This document shows positions 8,810 to 17,559 of a DNA stretch of 32,352 nucleotides, in pieces. Both the position numbers and the translations under genes were made by a program. The stretch is taken from assembly GCA_025050575.1 (NCBI GenBank), contig JALBVE010000018.1:1-32352 (forward strand), read 5' to 3'. Position 1 is the first letter of the stretch; each line of letters opens with the position of its first letter. This DNA comes from Candidatus Devosia symbiotica (GTDB lineage: Bacteria; Pseudomonadota; Alphaproteobacteria; Rhizobiales; Devosiaceae). The notes below the pieces were generated by a model. It worked only from the letters and a program-made list of their open reading frames with translations. It searched no databases and had not been told where the DNA came from.

Positions 8810-9550
8810 TCAGCTTATGAGCCTGAAAATTGCGACGGTTTCTGTATTGCCGTCGCTACCGGTGATCGGCGAGGGGATCGAAAAGCGGTGGGCAAAGCCC
8901 TGTTCGGCCATAAAGGCGATCATCTCGATAAGCGCGGTGGCAATGACCTCTTCGCTGCGAACAATGCCGCCCTTGCCAACGTTGCGCCGGCCGACTTCGA
9001 ATTGTGGCTTGAACAGGATCACCGCATCGGCCTCCGACGCGCAGAGCGCCAGGGGCGCTGCTAGCACTTTGGTGACCGAGACAAAGCTGACATCGGAGAC
9101 CAGCAAATCGATTGGCTCGGCAATGTCGTGAGCGCTCATATCCTTGGCATTGACGCCTTCCATGCTGACGACGCGATCACTGCCCTTGAGCCGCTCATGC
9201 AATTGGCTATGGCCGACATCGACCGCGTAGATGCGGCGGGCGCCGCGCTCCATCAACACCTGGGTGAAGCCGCCGGTTGAGGCACCGACATCCATGCAGG
9301 CCTTGCCGCCGGGGTCGATGGCCCCCGCATCTAGCCCAGCCATCAGCTTCAGCGCTGCGCGCGAGACGTAATTGGCCGTCGGATCGCTAAGCGCGATAAA
9401 GTCGTCCTTGCCCACCATCTGGTTCTGCTTGACGGCGGTGACGCCATTGAGGGTCACTGTGCCGCGCAGAATGGCATCACGCGCCCGGGCGCGGCTGGGA
9501 ATCAGGCCGCGCTGTTCCATTGCCAGATCGAGGCGAATGCGCTTGTTCAT
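8810..9550 (-). CDS. tlyA: TlyA family rRNA (cytidine-2'-O)-methyltransferase
   Basis: 246 residues. An N-terminal S4 RNA-binding domain (about 1-60, MNKRIRLDLAMEQRGLIPSR) is followed by an FtsJ-like SAM-dependent methyltransferase domain with MDVGASTGGFTQVLMERGA, VSDVSFVSV and ILFKPQFEVGR. TlyA homologues 2'-O-methylate 16S/23S rRNA cytidines and were first named hemolysins. The ATG overlaps the stop of the SCO gene by 4 bases (ATGA), so the two are translationally coupled. It belongs to the HDAC-xseB-SCO-tlyA run. The stop is TGA. Intact. Confidence 0.92.
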   Translation of the reverse strand: MNKRIRLDLAMEQRGLIPSRARARDAILRGTVTLNGVTAVKQNQMVGKDDFIALSDPTANYVSRAALKLMAGLDAGAIDPGGKACMDVGASTGGFTQVLMERGARRIYAVDVGHSQLHERLKGSDRVVSMEGVNAKDMSAHDIAEPIDLLVSDVSFVSVTKVLAAPLALCASEADAVILFKPQFEVGRRNVGKGGIVRSEEVIATALIEMIAFMAEQGFAHRFSIPSPITGSDGNTETVAIFRLIS

Positions 9551-10146
9551 TCCTGAACCAGGCGCTTGACCTTGGCGATGGCCGTATCCTGGCCTTCCTG
9601 ATAGGTGATCGTCCCCTGGAACGTGCCGTCGGCCTTGACCAGAAAGGTCAATGCCGTGTGATTGAGCGTATAGTATGGATCGCTGGGATCGCCTACCTTT
9701 TCAGAAAATACACCAAACGTCGCCTTGGCATTTTCGGTCTGTTCAGGACTGGAGCCGACTAGCCCGATAATGCTGGGGTTAAAGCTTTCGACATAATCCC
9801 TGACCATGGCCAGCGTATCCCGCTCTGGATCAACCGAAACAAAGATGATGCGCAGCTGCTCCGGCGTCAGGCCCAGCTTTTCGCGAATGGCGGTGATTTC
9901 GGCCAGCGTGGTCGGGCAAACATCGGGGCAGAACGTAAAGCCGAAAAAGATCAGGCTGGGTGTGCCTACTAGATCGTCCTGGGTGAAGGCGCCGCCTTTT
10001 GTCGAATTCAGCGCAAATGCCTGACCGGTCAGGCCCAGTGGGCGGGCCGGCGGCTTGAACGCATAGAGCGCGGTGGCGCCGATCGCCATCACGGCGACTA
10101 ATGCCCACAGAATGATGCGGAAATTGCGCAGGGTATTCGCGTTCAT
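9547..10146 (-). CDS. SCO1/SenC/PrrC family copper chaperone
   Basis: 199 residues. One N-terminal membrane anchor (about residues 8-30) is followed by a periplasmic thioredoxin-fold domain. Copper ligands are present: Cys73 and Cys77 in FCPDVCP, and His163 in TLNHTALTF. The family delivers copper to the CuA or CuB centre of cytochrome oxidase, or acts as a thiol-disulfide reductase. Intact motifs suggest that copper-dependent respiration is retained. The start is ATG 10146. It ends in an ATGA overlap with tlyA and lies 24 bases after xseB. Confidence 0.92.
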   Translation of the reverse strand: MNANTLRNFRIILWALVAVMAIGATALYAFKPPARPLGLTGQAFALNSTKGGAFTQDDLVGTPSLIFFGFTFCPDVCPTTLAEITAIREKLGLTPEQLRIIFVSVDPERDTLAMVRDYVESFNPSIIGLVGSSPEQTENAKATFGVFSEKVGDPSDPYYTLNHTALTFLVKADGTFQGTITYQEGQDTAIAKVKRLVQE

Positions 10147-10170
10147 ATTGTCTCGCTGGTCAGGAGGCGA

Positions 10171-10413
10171 CTAGGCGTCGAGCGGCTCGGTGCCGGTCGG
10201 ATTGCCATAGCGTGACAGGGTGATCTTTTCGATACGTGCCTCGGCAGCTTTCAAGAGGGCTTCGCAATGAGCCTTGAGGGCTTCGCCACGCTCATAGATG
10301 GCGATCGATTCCGCCAGCGGCGCTTTGCCTGATTCCAGTTTGCCGACAATTTCTTCCAGCTGGGCCAGCGAGGCCTCGAAGCTCAGCGTTTTCACGTCGT
10401 CATTGTCGGCCAT
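10171..10413 (-). CDS. xseB: Exodeoxyribonuclease VII small subunit
   Basis: 80 residues, the normal size. The family signature is complete: [20 protein letters not shown], then [32 protein letters not shown]. XseB binds XseA to form exonuclease VII, which degrades single-stranded DNA to oligonucleotides; xseA is not in this window. It is 44 bases downstream of the HDAC-like gene, an arrangement common in alphaproteobacteria. The stop is TAG, within CTAG. Confidence 0.95.
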   Translation of the reverse strand: MADNDDVKTLSFEASLAQLEEIVGKLESGKAPLAESIAIYERGEALKAHCEALLKAAEARIEKITLSRYGNPTGTEPLDA

Positions 10414-10457
10414 CAGCGCAATTCCTGTTCGTCAGGGCGCCAAAGGCGCCATTCAGC

Positions 10458-11405
10458 CTATTCGTCCAACCACTCAATGGCGCCATCCATCAGCATAGCT
10501 ACGTGATGAGACGCACCGCCGGCCAGCCCCTTAAGATCATAGCCACCTTCGAGCAACGAAACAATGCGGTTACCGCAGCGCCGTCCGGCCACATCCATCA
10601 ATTTTCCCGTGAGCCAGCCAAAGTCCGCCGAGCTCCAGTTGAGCTGAGCCAGCGGATCGCGTTCATGCGCGTCAAAACCGGCCGACAGCAGGATCAGGTC
10701 GGGCGAAAAATCATGCAGTGCCGGGATAATGCGCATCCGATAGGCGTCGCGCATTGCCGCGCCATCGCTATTGGCAGCAAGCGGCACGTTGACGATATTG
10801 TTGAGCCCGGTTTCGTTGGCTCTGCCGGTGCCGGGAAACAGCGGCATCTGGTGGGTTGAGGCATAAAAGACGCTAGGATCGGATTTGAAGATATCTTGCG
10901 TGCCGTTGCCGTGATGCACATCGAAATCGATGATGGCAATGCGCTCGGCGCCGTATTTGTGCTGTGCCTCGCGGGCGATGATGGCCACAGTATTGATCAG
11001 GCAAAACCCCATCGGCATGACGATTTCAGCATGGTGGCCAGGTGGTCGAATGGCGCAGAACGCATTGTCGACTTCGCCCAGCAGAACCGCATCCAGTGCC
11101 GACAGCGCACCGCCCAGGCCGGTGCTGGCAACATCCAGCGATTTGGCAGAAATGAAGGTGTCCGGATCGAGTTGCCCAATGCCTTCCGCCGGGCGCACAT
11201 TGCGCAGCCGGGCCAGGTAGTGCTCGTCATGTACCAGCTCGGCTAGCAGCAGGTCGCCACTGGGCGTATCGCGTCGGATCAGCCTGTCGAAGCGCGATTT
11301 TGCCAGCGCATCCTCAATGGTGCGTATCCGGTCAGCGCGCTCGGGATGGCCCTGCGGCGTGAGATGATCGGCAAAGTTAGGCTGGCTGATGAGAAGCGTG
11401 CTCAC
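10458..11405 (-). CDS. Histone deacetylase family protein (class II HDAC / acetylpolyamine amidohydrolase type)
   Basis: 315 residues from a GTG at 11405 (VSTLLISQPNFADHL), which I prefer to longer readings with no conservation. Motifs in order: HPERADRIRTIEDAL, RPPGHHAE (catalytic His pair), GFCLIN, IIDFDVHHGNGTQDIF (zinc-binding Asp and His), SAGFDAHERDPL (second zinc Asp), and LLEGGYDLKGL. Bacterial members remove acetyl or acyl groups from polyamines or proteins; the substrate here is unknown. First gene of the minus-strand run to tlyA. The stop is TAG. Intact. Confidence 0.92.
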   Translation of the reverse strand: MSTLLISQPNFADHLTPQGHPERADRIRTIEDALAKSRFDRLIRRDTPSGDLLLAELVHDEHYLARLRNVRPAEGIGQLDPDTFISAKSLDVASTGLGGALSALDAVLLGEVDNAFCAIRPPGHHAEIVMPMGFCLINTVAIIAREAQHKYGAERIAIIDFDVHHGNGTQDIFKSDPSVFYASTHQMPLFPGTGRANETGLNNIVNVPLAANSDGAAMRDAYRMRIIPALHDFSPDLILLSAGFDAHERDPLAQLNWSSADFGWLTGKLMDVAGRRCGNRIVSLLEGGYDLKGLAGGASHHVAMLMDGAIEWLDE

Positions 11406-11495
11406 GCGGGATCCATATCCGGTCTGTCTCGCCTTCGTCTTGACGCGCCCCGTTGGCGTTGTCAAACAACCGCCAGCACTATGATCAGCCAATCA

Positions 11496-12466
11496 ATGAC
11501 AAATGAACCAAAATCGGTAGATGAGGCCGCTGCCCTCTATGCTGGTCGGCAAATTATGCGCCTTTCTCACCGAGACTATCTATGGATTAGGGGCCGATGC
11601 CACCGATGCCGATGCGGTGGTTTCGATCTATGAAACCAATGGTCGGCCGCGTTTCAATCCACTGATCATCCATTGTGCCGACCTGGCCATGGCCGAGACG
11701 CTGGCCCTGTTTTCGCCATTAGCACACAGGGTGGCGGCACTGTGGCCGAGGTCGCTAACGCTGGTGCTGCCTGCTCGGCCAGGCAATGGGCTGGCCGATA
11801 TGGCGACAGCGGGGCTCGACACCGTGGCCATCCGCATTCCCGATCATCCCCTAGCACTGGCGCTGTTGGCCGCTGTCGGCCGGTCACTGGCGGGCGTCAT
11901 CGGCCAATCCCCCGGGGCGGCTGTCGTCCACCACTGCCGAGCAGGTCCAAATCGGCTTTGCCGGAACTGTGTCGGTGTTGGATGGCGAGCCCTGCTAGGC
12001 GGGCGTCGAATCCACCATTGTCCGGGTCGAAGCTGATAGGCTGCTGCAATTGCGCGCCGGAGCCCTGGTGCGTGAAGAGATCGAACGGGCACTCGGCATG
12101 CCGGTTGCCGTTGCCGACAAGCAGGCTGCCGTGTCCGCGTCGGGCATGCTGGTGAGTCACTATGCGCCTAATGCCAATCTGCGCCTGAACACAATGCCGC
12201 GTGATGGCGAGGCTTTTCTGGCCTTTGGCGCGGTCCCCGATTTTGCCGAGCCGATGCGCAATCTGTCAGTGTCGGGCGATCTGCACGAGGCGGCTCGTAA
12301 TCTGTTCGCCATGCTGCATGAGTTCGACGCGGCTGGCAAAGCCATGATCGCAGTGGCGCCGATCCCCGATACCGGCCTAGGCGAAGCCATCAACGACCGT
12401 CTGCAGCGCCGAGGGGTAGGGTGGATTGCCGAATCCCCGCCTACGCCTCCTTCAAGGGGAGGTTAG
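11496..12466 (+). pseudogene. L-threonylcarbamoyladenylate synthase (Sua5/TsaC), decayed
   Basis: Sua5-type enzymes make the threonylcarbamoyl-AMP used for tRNA t6A. From ATG 11496 the frame MTNEPKSVDEAAALYAG slips near 11550 into KLCAFLTETIYGLGADATDADAV, then SIYETNGRPRFNPLIIH and LWPRSLTLVLPAR (YrdC core). It slips again near 11890-11915 into GFAGTVSVLDGEPC, is stopped by TAG at 11996-11998 (in CTAG), and continues AGVESTIVRVEADRLLQLRAG. The C-terminal Sua5 domain follows (SGMLVSHYAPNANLRLN) in an open frame to 12466. At least two frameshifts and one stop break the catalytic domain. A working copy would be expected elsewhere, because t6A synthesis is normally essential. Confidence 0.85.
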
Positions 12467-12476
12467 GTAGGTCTGA

Positions 12477-13436
12477 CTAATCCCTGACCTTGTAGGGTTT
12501 TTGGTCGCGCATGAAGCGGGCTAAGACTTCCAGGTCGGCGTCACCCCCAGGCGGCAAGATGACCTTGAGATTGGCGTAGAGGTCGCCATCGCTATACAGC
12601 CCCTTGCCCTTGAGGCGAAGCGCCTTGCTCGTATCGATGCCGGGGGGCAAGTTTAGCTCTACCGAGCCATCCAGCGTCGGAACGCGCACCTTGGCGCCAA
12701 GCACCGCTTCATACAGGGTGATGGGTACATCGGTCCGGATGTCGGCACCGTCGCGGCGGAACTGCTTGGATTTGCCAAACCGCACGGTAACCAGCGCATC
12801 GCCGGGTTCGCCAATGCCGGGCGACCCCTGGCCCTTGAGCCGGATCTGTTGACCCTCTTCGATCTTCTCGGGCAGCTTGACCGTCAGCATCTTGCCACTG
12901 GGCATGCGCACCTGAATTGAAGCTGCCTTATGCGCATCCTCCAGCGAGACGGTAGTATTGACCACTATGTCTTCGCCCTTGATAGGGCGCCCGGCACCTG
13001 CGCTGCCAGCGGTTGCGCCGGCAAACGGATCCCACTGCGCGCCGCCCGCACCCGCGCCCGGACCTCGGCCAGGCCCGGCTCCGCCACGTGGCTGTCCGCC
13101 AAAGCCGCTCATGAATTCCTTGAGTATATCCTCGGCCGTAAAACCACCCTGCGCTGTACGGCCACCACGCTGACCGGCACCAGGATTGAAGCCGGCAAAT
13201 TTGGGATTGCCGGCGGCATCGATCTCGCCGCGATCATATTGGGCGCGCTTGCCATGGTCATTGAGCAGATCATAGGCGTTGGTCGCCTCGGCAAACTTGC
13301 CGTGCGCAGCAGGATCGTCTGGATTCTGGTCGGGGTGGTACTTCTTGGCCAGCTTGCGATAGGCGGACTTTATGTCCTTTTCGTTCGCTGAACGGGACAC
13401 CCCAAGCACGGTATAGGGATCGCGCATTTGGTCCAT
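12477..13436 (-). CDS. DnaJ C-terminal domain protein (CbpA-like co-chaperone)
   Basis: 319 residues. J domain at about residues 5-70 with the HPD motif at 34-36 (KKYHPDQNPD), which stimulates DnaK. A Gly/Ala/Pro-rich linker (about 85-150) follows, then two C-terminal substrate-binding domains (VSLEDAHKAASIQVRMPSGK, then ITLYEAVLGAKVRVPTLDG). The cysteine-rich zinc finger of true DnaJ is absent, so this is a class B, CbpA/DjlA-like protein and not dnaJ itself. Divergent from pdxH. The stop is TAG. Intact. Confidence 0.92.
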   Translation of the reverse strand: MDQMRDPYTVLGVSRSANEKDIKSAYRKLAKKYHPDQNPDDPAAHGKFAEATNAYDLLNDHGKRAQYDRGEIDAAGNPKFAGFNPGAGQRGGRTAQGGFTAEDILKEFMSGFGGQPRGGAGPGRGPGAGAGGAQWDPFAGATAGSAGAGRPIKGEDIVVNTTVSLEDAHKAASIQVRMPSGKMLTVKLPEKIEEGQQIRLKGQGSPGIGEPGDALVTVRFGKSKQFRRDGADIRTDVPITLYEAVLGAKVRVPTLDGSVELNLPPGIDTSKALRLKGKGLYSDGDLYANLKVILPPGGDADLEVLARFMRDQKPYKVRD

Positions 13437-13498
13437 TCAATTAAAGCGGGCGTTGCTTCGCCCCGGTTTCGAGTCTTAATATGGTCATCGGCCCCCAG

Positions 13499-13542
13499 CT
13501 TGTCCAGTTTTGCGCGACGACTTGTCCAGTTTTGCGCGACGA
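13499..13542. repeat. Perfect 22-bp tandem duplication upstream of pdxH
   Basis: The unit beginning CTTGTCCAGTTTTGCGCG occurs at 13499-13520 and again, identical and directly adjacent, at 13521-13542. It lies in the dnaJ-like/pdxH divergent intergenic region, 15 bases before the pdxH ATG. Exact identity suggests a recent slippage duplication. It moves any upstream promoter 22 bases away from pdxH. Confidence 0.9.
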
Positions 13543-13557
13543 AGAGATGATATAGAT

Positions 13558-14187
13558 ATGCTAAGGACTCCGACTGAACGCCTGTTTGACGATAGTGATC
13601 GCGCCGCGCTGGATCCCCTTGCGCTGTTCGAGGAATGGTTCGCGTTGGCCCAGGATGCTGAGCTCAATGATCCACAGGCCATGGCGCTGGCCAGTGTCGA
13701 TGCCGATGGCCTGCCCGATGTGCGCATGGTGCTGCTGAACGCGCGCGACGAACGCGGCTTCGCCTTCTTTACCAATTTTAACAGCGCCAAGGGGGAGCAG
13801 TTGCTGGCACAACCCAGGGCGGCCATGGTCATGCACTGGAAATCGCTGCGCCGACAGATTCGCATGCGCGGTCCTGTCGAAGTGGTATCTGCTGCCGAGG
13901 CCGACGCCTATTTTGTCAGCCGGCCCAAGGGTAGCCAGATCGCGTCGTCGGTCTCGCAGCAATCGCGGCCGCTACAGGCGCGTCAGACGATGTTGGATCA
14001 GGTCGAACAGCGGGCGGCCCAGGTCGGGGAGGGCAACGTGACCCGGCCCGCCAACTGGTCCGGCTTCCGCCTGATCCCCACCAGCATCGAGTTCTGGAAG
14101 GACGGCGAGTTTCGCCTGCATGACCGCGTGCGCTTCACTCGTGATGCGCTCGGCCAACCCTGGACCAGCACTCGGCTCTATCCCTAG
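13558..14187 (+). CDS. pdxH: Pyridoxamine 5'-phosphate oxidase
   Basis: 209 residues from ATG 13558; upstream GTG/ATG readings run into the 22-bp tandem repeat and add nothing conserved. PdxH oxidises pyridoxine and pyridoxamine phosphates to pyridoxal 5'-phosphate with FMN. Motifs: DPLALFEEWFALAQDAE, AMALASVDADGLPDVRMVLL, RGFAFFTNFNSAKGEQL, AMVMHWKSLRRQIRMRGPVE, SRPKGSQIASSVSQQS, and the C-terminal FWKDGEFRLHDRV and WTSTRLYP. All FMN- and substrate-binding blocks are intact. The stop is TAG. It marks the left edge of the long decayed block. Confidence 0.95.
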   Translation: MLRTPTERLFDDSDRAALDPLALFEEWFALAQDAELNDPQAMALASVDADGLPDVRMVLLNARDERGFAFFTNFNSAKGEQLLAQPRAAMVMHWKSLRRQIRMRGPVEVVSAAEADAYFVSRPKGSQIASSVSQQSRPLQARQTMLDQVEQRAAQVGEGNVTRPANWSGFRLIPTSIEFWKDGEFRLHDRVRFTRDALGQPWTSTRLYP

Positions 14188-14260
14188 AGCTTCGCGTATA
14201 TTCAAGCTTCCCATTCATCCCCGCCTCGCCTAAGATCGGCCGGGAGTGAAGAGTTTGAGC

Positions 14261-15480
14261 ATGATCATGCAGCAGGGTCCGGGGCGCCCGGTGCCGGTGA
14301 TGTTCATGGGGGACGCGGCGCGAACTGGGCGGCATGCTGTTGCGCGCCTATGTGCTGCCGACAGTCGGCCTTTATCGCTTCTGGCTGCTGATCTGGAAAT
14401 GCCGATTCTATTGGGCCAATACCGAAATTAATGGCGACAGCCTGGAATATACCGGCAACGCCATGCAATTGCTGGTTGGGTTCCTGATGGCGCTGGCGGT
14501 GTTCCTGCCGCTCTATGCCATCTTTAATTCTACCTTTCGATCCAATCGACCGAAGCCGCCATTGCCGGCTATGGCGCAATCGCAGTCGCGCTGTGATTTC
14601 TGGCCAGTTACGCCATCTACCGCGGCCGCGACTGCCGCCTCTCGCGCACCCTTTGGCGGGGTATTCGCTTTGATCAGACAGGCAATGGCTAGGCCTATGC
14701 TCTGCGCCGCTTCGGCTAGAGCCTGGTGATGGTTGTCACGGCAGGGTTGGTCTATCCCTTTATGGCCGCTAGCCTCTGGCGCTATCGCTATGTGCACAGC
14801 TGGTATGGCGATCTGCGTTTCGGCTTCTCGGCTTCGTGGGCAGCTGGAAGCAGCTCGCCGCGTCATTCTACTGACCTATGTCGTGGCGCTGGTCATTGTC
14901 GGGGCCGGCGTGACGGTCAGCGTCAAGATGGGTGCCCTGTCGACAAATTGGATCTCCGATCCGCTCGGCTATATCCAGCTGGCCATCGTCGCCCTGCTGA
15001 TTGGCCTGTTGGTGCTGCGCTATCAGGCTTGGTAACTCAGTTTTATGTATTCTGGTGTTCGACTGGGCAATGCGGTGGTGACCGTCAAGGTCAAAGGTCG
15101 CACCCTAATCTGGCAATATGTGCTGTGCTGCCTAGCCCTAATCGGCGCCTTTGTGTTGCTGGCCATTAGCGGTTTTGTCGTGCTGGGTCTGGTGATCTAT
15201 GAGGCCTTTGCCAGTGGCAGCTTTGATCCGGAGATTTTCTTTCGCGAGATGCAGGGCAGCCTGATCATCCTGGGAGCCATCATCTTTGGCTATCTGCTCA
15301 CCCTGGGAGCCTTTATCCTAATGATCGAGCTGTTCATCGGCCTGGGCTTTTGGCGGCTGATCGCTACCGGCGCGACGATTGCTGGCGCCGATAGCCTGGA
15401 TGCGTTTTGCGCGCGCAACGAGGACAGAGCTCTGGCTGGCGAAGGCCTGGCCGATGCCCTCCAATGTGGGGGCCTATTGA
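14261..15480 (+). pseudogene. DUF898 (YjgN-like) membrane protein, decayed
   Basis: DUF898 proteins are multi-pass inner-membrane proteins of unknown role. The start near 14261 gives MIMQQGPGRPVPVMFMGDA, then a slip into RELGGMLLRAYVLPTVGLYRFWLL, WANTEINGDSLEYTGNAMQLL and several hydrophobic segments. TAG at 14690-14692 (TGNG-stop-AYALRRFG) and TAG at 14717-14719 (RRFG-stop-SLVM) replace Trp in CTGG contexts. After further slips come SWYGDLRFGF, LRYQAW with TAA at 15033-15035, and then GVRLGNAVVTVKVKGRTLIWQY and more membrane helices. The end overlaps the M48 ATG (TGATG at 15478-15482). A DUF898-M48 pair is a recurrent arrangement, so the two were probably co-expressed. Confidence 0.82.
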
Positions 15481-16652
15481 TGCTCATGCTAGCGCGCTTC
15501 TATGATGGCAAGCATGCCGCTGTGCGGGCTGTGCAACTGCACTATCTGGCTGAATATGAGACGGGCATCCTGCTGATTGGCGACGCAGCCAACGGCAGCG
15601 AACTCGCCCGATGGGTGGCGAGCGACCTGCATCTTGTCTATGGTCGCAAGGACGAATTGCGGTTGATTGCGGTTGGCGGCCAGCGGCCAGCCCGATGGTG
15701 CGCAGGTGGTCGTGTACGAGGGAAGATACTGTTGCCCGCATCTGAGCAAGGCTGCCCGTACTGCGCACCAAGAAGTGCCGCGAAACCGCGCGACAGCGGC
15801 GCCTGGCCATCACGGCCACGCTGGTACTGGCGGCGGTGATCGCGGCCTGTCTCTATGGTATTCCCCTTTTGGTCAGCTTCATTGTTGGCCTGGTGCCGAT
15901 CGCCTGGGAACAGCGGCTGGGTGCCATCGTAGCCGGCTAGATGCAGTCCAATCTGGGCGGGCTGGATATCTGCGACCCTGATCCGGACAGTCTGGCCAAT
16001 CGCGCCCTGGCGCGTTTTAGCCAGGCGGCCATGGCTGACACCAGCTTGCCTTTTTCGCTCGACATCAATGTTATTCGCTCCGAAATTCCCAATACCTTCG
16101 CTTTGCCCGGCGGACAGATGTTTTTTCTGTCGGCGCTACTCGACCAGGCCGAGTCCCCTGATAAGTTTGCCGGCGTGCTGGCCCATGAGATCAGCCATGT
16201 CGCCCATCGGCACGGCATGGAATAGCTGATTTCCTCAGCCGGAATCGGCACCCTGATCGGCTTCATCCTGGGGGCATGGCCGGCATTTCACTGGCGGCGG
16301 ATCTGGGCTCCACCATCATCGATGCGCGATTCTTGTGCGATGCCGAGCGGTAGGCCAATGTCTTCGCTGTCCAGCTCGCCAAGAGGCTGGATTTCGTCCC
16401 TTTCAGCTTGGCCGATTTGCTCAATCGCGTCAGGCGCGACGACGATTTTTCCCGTGCCCTGGCGCTGTTGAGCACCTATCCCCTAACCGACGATCGCAAG
16501 GCAGCATTCGCCAGATTGAGTCAACAACGGCCCACCAGCCTCGAGCCGCCCTTTAACCTCAGAGGAATGATGGCAGGCGATCAAAGCCATGTGCGGTGGG
16601 TCCCTCGACCAGCGGAGCACGGTCATCAGCGTCAGCAAGGCCGGGACAAAAT
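15480..16652 (+). pseudogene. M48 family metalloprotease (membrane-anchored), decayed
   Basis: The start MLMLARFYDGKHAAVRAVQL and a soluble N-terminal domain (DDxxxWASDLHLVYGRKDELRL-like block) are followed, after frameshifts near 15690-15780, by a membrane segment (LAITATLVLAAVIAACLYGI) and the peptidase domain. That domain has PNTFALPGGQMFFLSALLD and HEISHVAHRHGME (HExxH zinc site). Stops: TAG 15938-15940 (CTAG, Gln or Trp expected), TAG 16223-16225 after HRHGME, TAG 16351-16353 in DAER-stop-AN near the third zinc ligand, and TGA near 16568. The ending VISVSKAGTK is at 16652. The family degrades misfolded membrane proteins (HtpX/BepA-like). Multiple lesions make function very unlikely. Confidence 0.85.
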
Positions 16653-16730
16653 GATGCTCGGAGGACAAATCTTCAAACTCGGGCAATGTCTTGTCGGTAT
16701 CTCTGGCCTGGTTGAAGCGGCGGCGGCAGG

Positions 16731-17555
16731 ATGCGCATACTGATCCGGACATCGCGATGGGCTATCTGGGCGCGCTGGCTGAGGAGCGTCGCAGCGCCGC
16801 TCGTCATCATTTCGGTGGCCCTGCACTGGCTGCGACTGATTATCAGTGACCTATTTCTGGTTGCCGCGCTTGCTGCAGCCCTTGTTGCCCCGCTGGCCGT
16901 GCTGGTGTCGATTATTGCGCTGGCGTGGCTGTGGCAGACCGGCGATCAGGGCTGGGGTAGGGCGCTCGCCGGATTGCTTTTGGCGTTCTGTGTCTGGCGC
17001 CCTTGGCTTGGTATGGCAGCATGGCCTTGAAATATCCGCCTGTCACCGATATGGTCGCCACCACGCGCGGGTGGTGGGCTATTGCCACTGGTCTTCGAGC
17101 CTGGCACGGCGACGATGCCGCCGCCCCGATTGAACAGCAAACCCGATGCTTCGGCCCTGTTTCCTAATGCCAAGACCCGCACCTATCCGCTCGAGCAGGC
17201 TCAGACCTTCGCGCTGGCGGAGCAGGCAATTGCCGACAATGGCTGGGATGTGCGCGCGGTTCGGGCGCCAAATGCGGCGCTAGACCCGGCTCTGATCAAC
17301 GTTCAGATCATGACCATTCCCGGCTGGCGCGAAGAAATTGTTGTGCGCGTGACTGGCGACGCCACCAGCGCCACGGTCGATATGCGATCTGCCTTGCTCA
17401 ATGCCCTGCATGATTTTTGCACCAATGGGCAACGTATCGAACACTTCCTAGTCGATCTAAACGACGCGGTCATCACGCTGCTGCGTGACAATCCCAACGT
17501 CAATCTGTCCGATAGTGACCCGGGCGACGCGCCGGAGGCGCCTCCGGCCAATTAG
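16731..17555 (+). pseudogene. DUF1499 family protein, frameshifted
   Basis: ATG 16731 opens a frame with three hydrophobic segments (about residues 20-95: IISVALHWLRLIISDLFLVA and following), typical of long DUF1499 proteins. The frame is lost near 17010, where another frame reads VWYGSMALKYPPVTDMVATT. From about 17082 the third frame carries the soluble domain intact: PLVFEPGTATMPPPRLNSKP, FALAEQAIADNGWDVRAV, REEIVVRVTGD, VDMRSALLNALHDF and GQRIEHFLVDLNDAV, to the stop at 17555. Two frameshifts, with no premature stop in the C-terminal two thirds, suggest younger decay than its neighbours. Function of DUF1499 is unknown. Confidence 0.75.
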
Positions 17556-17559
17556 GGCG

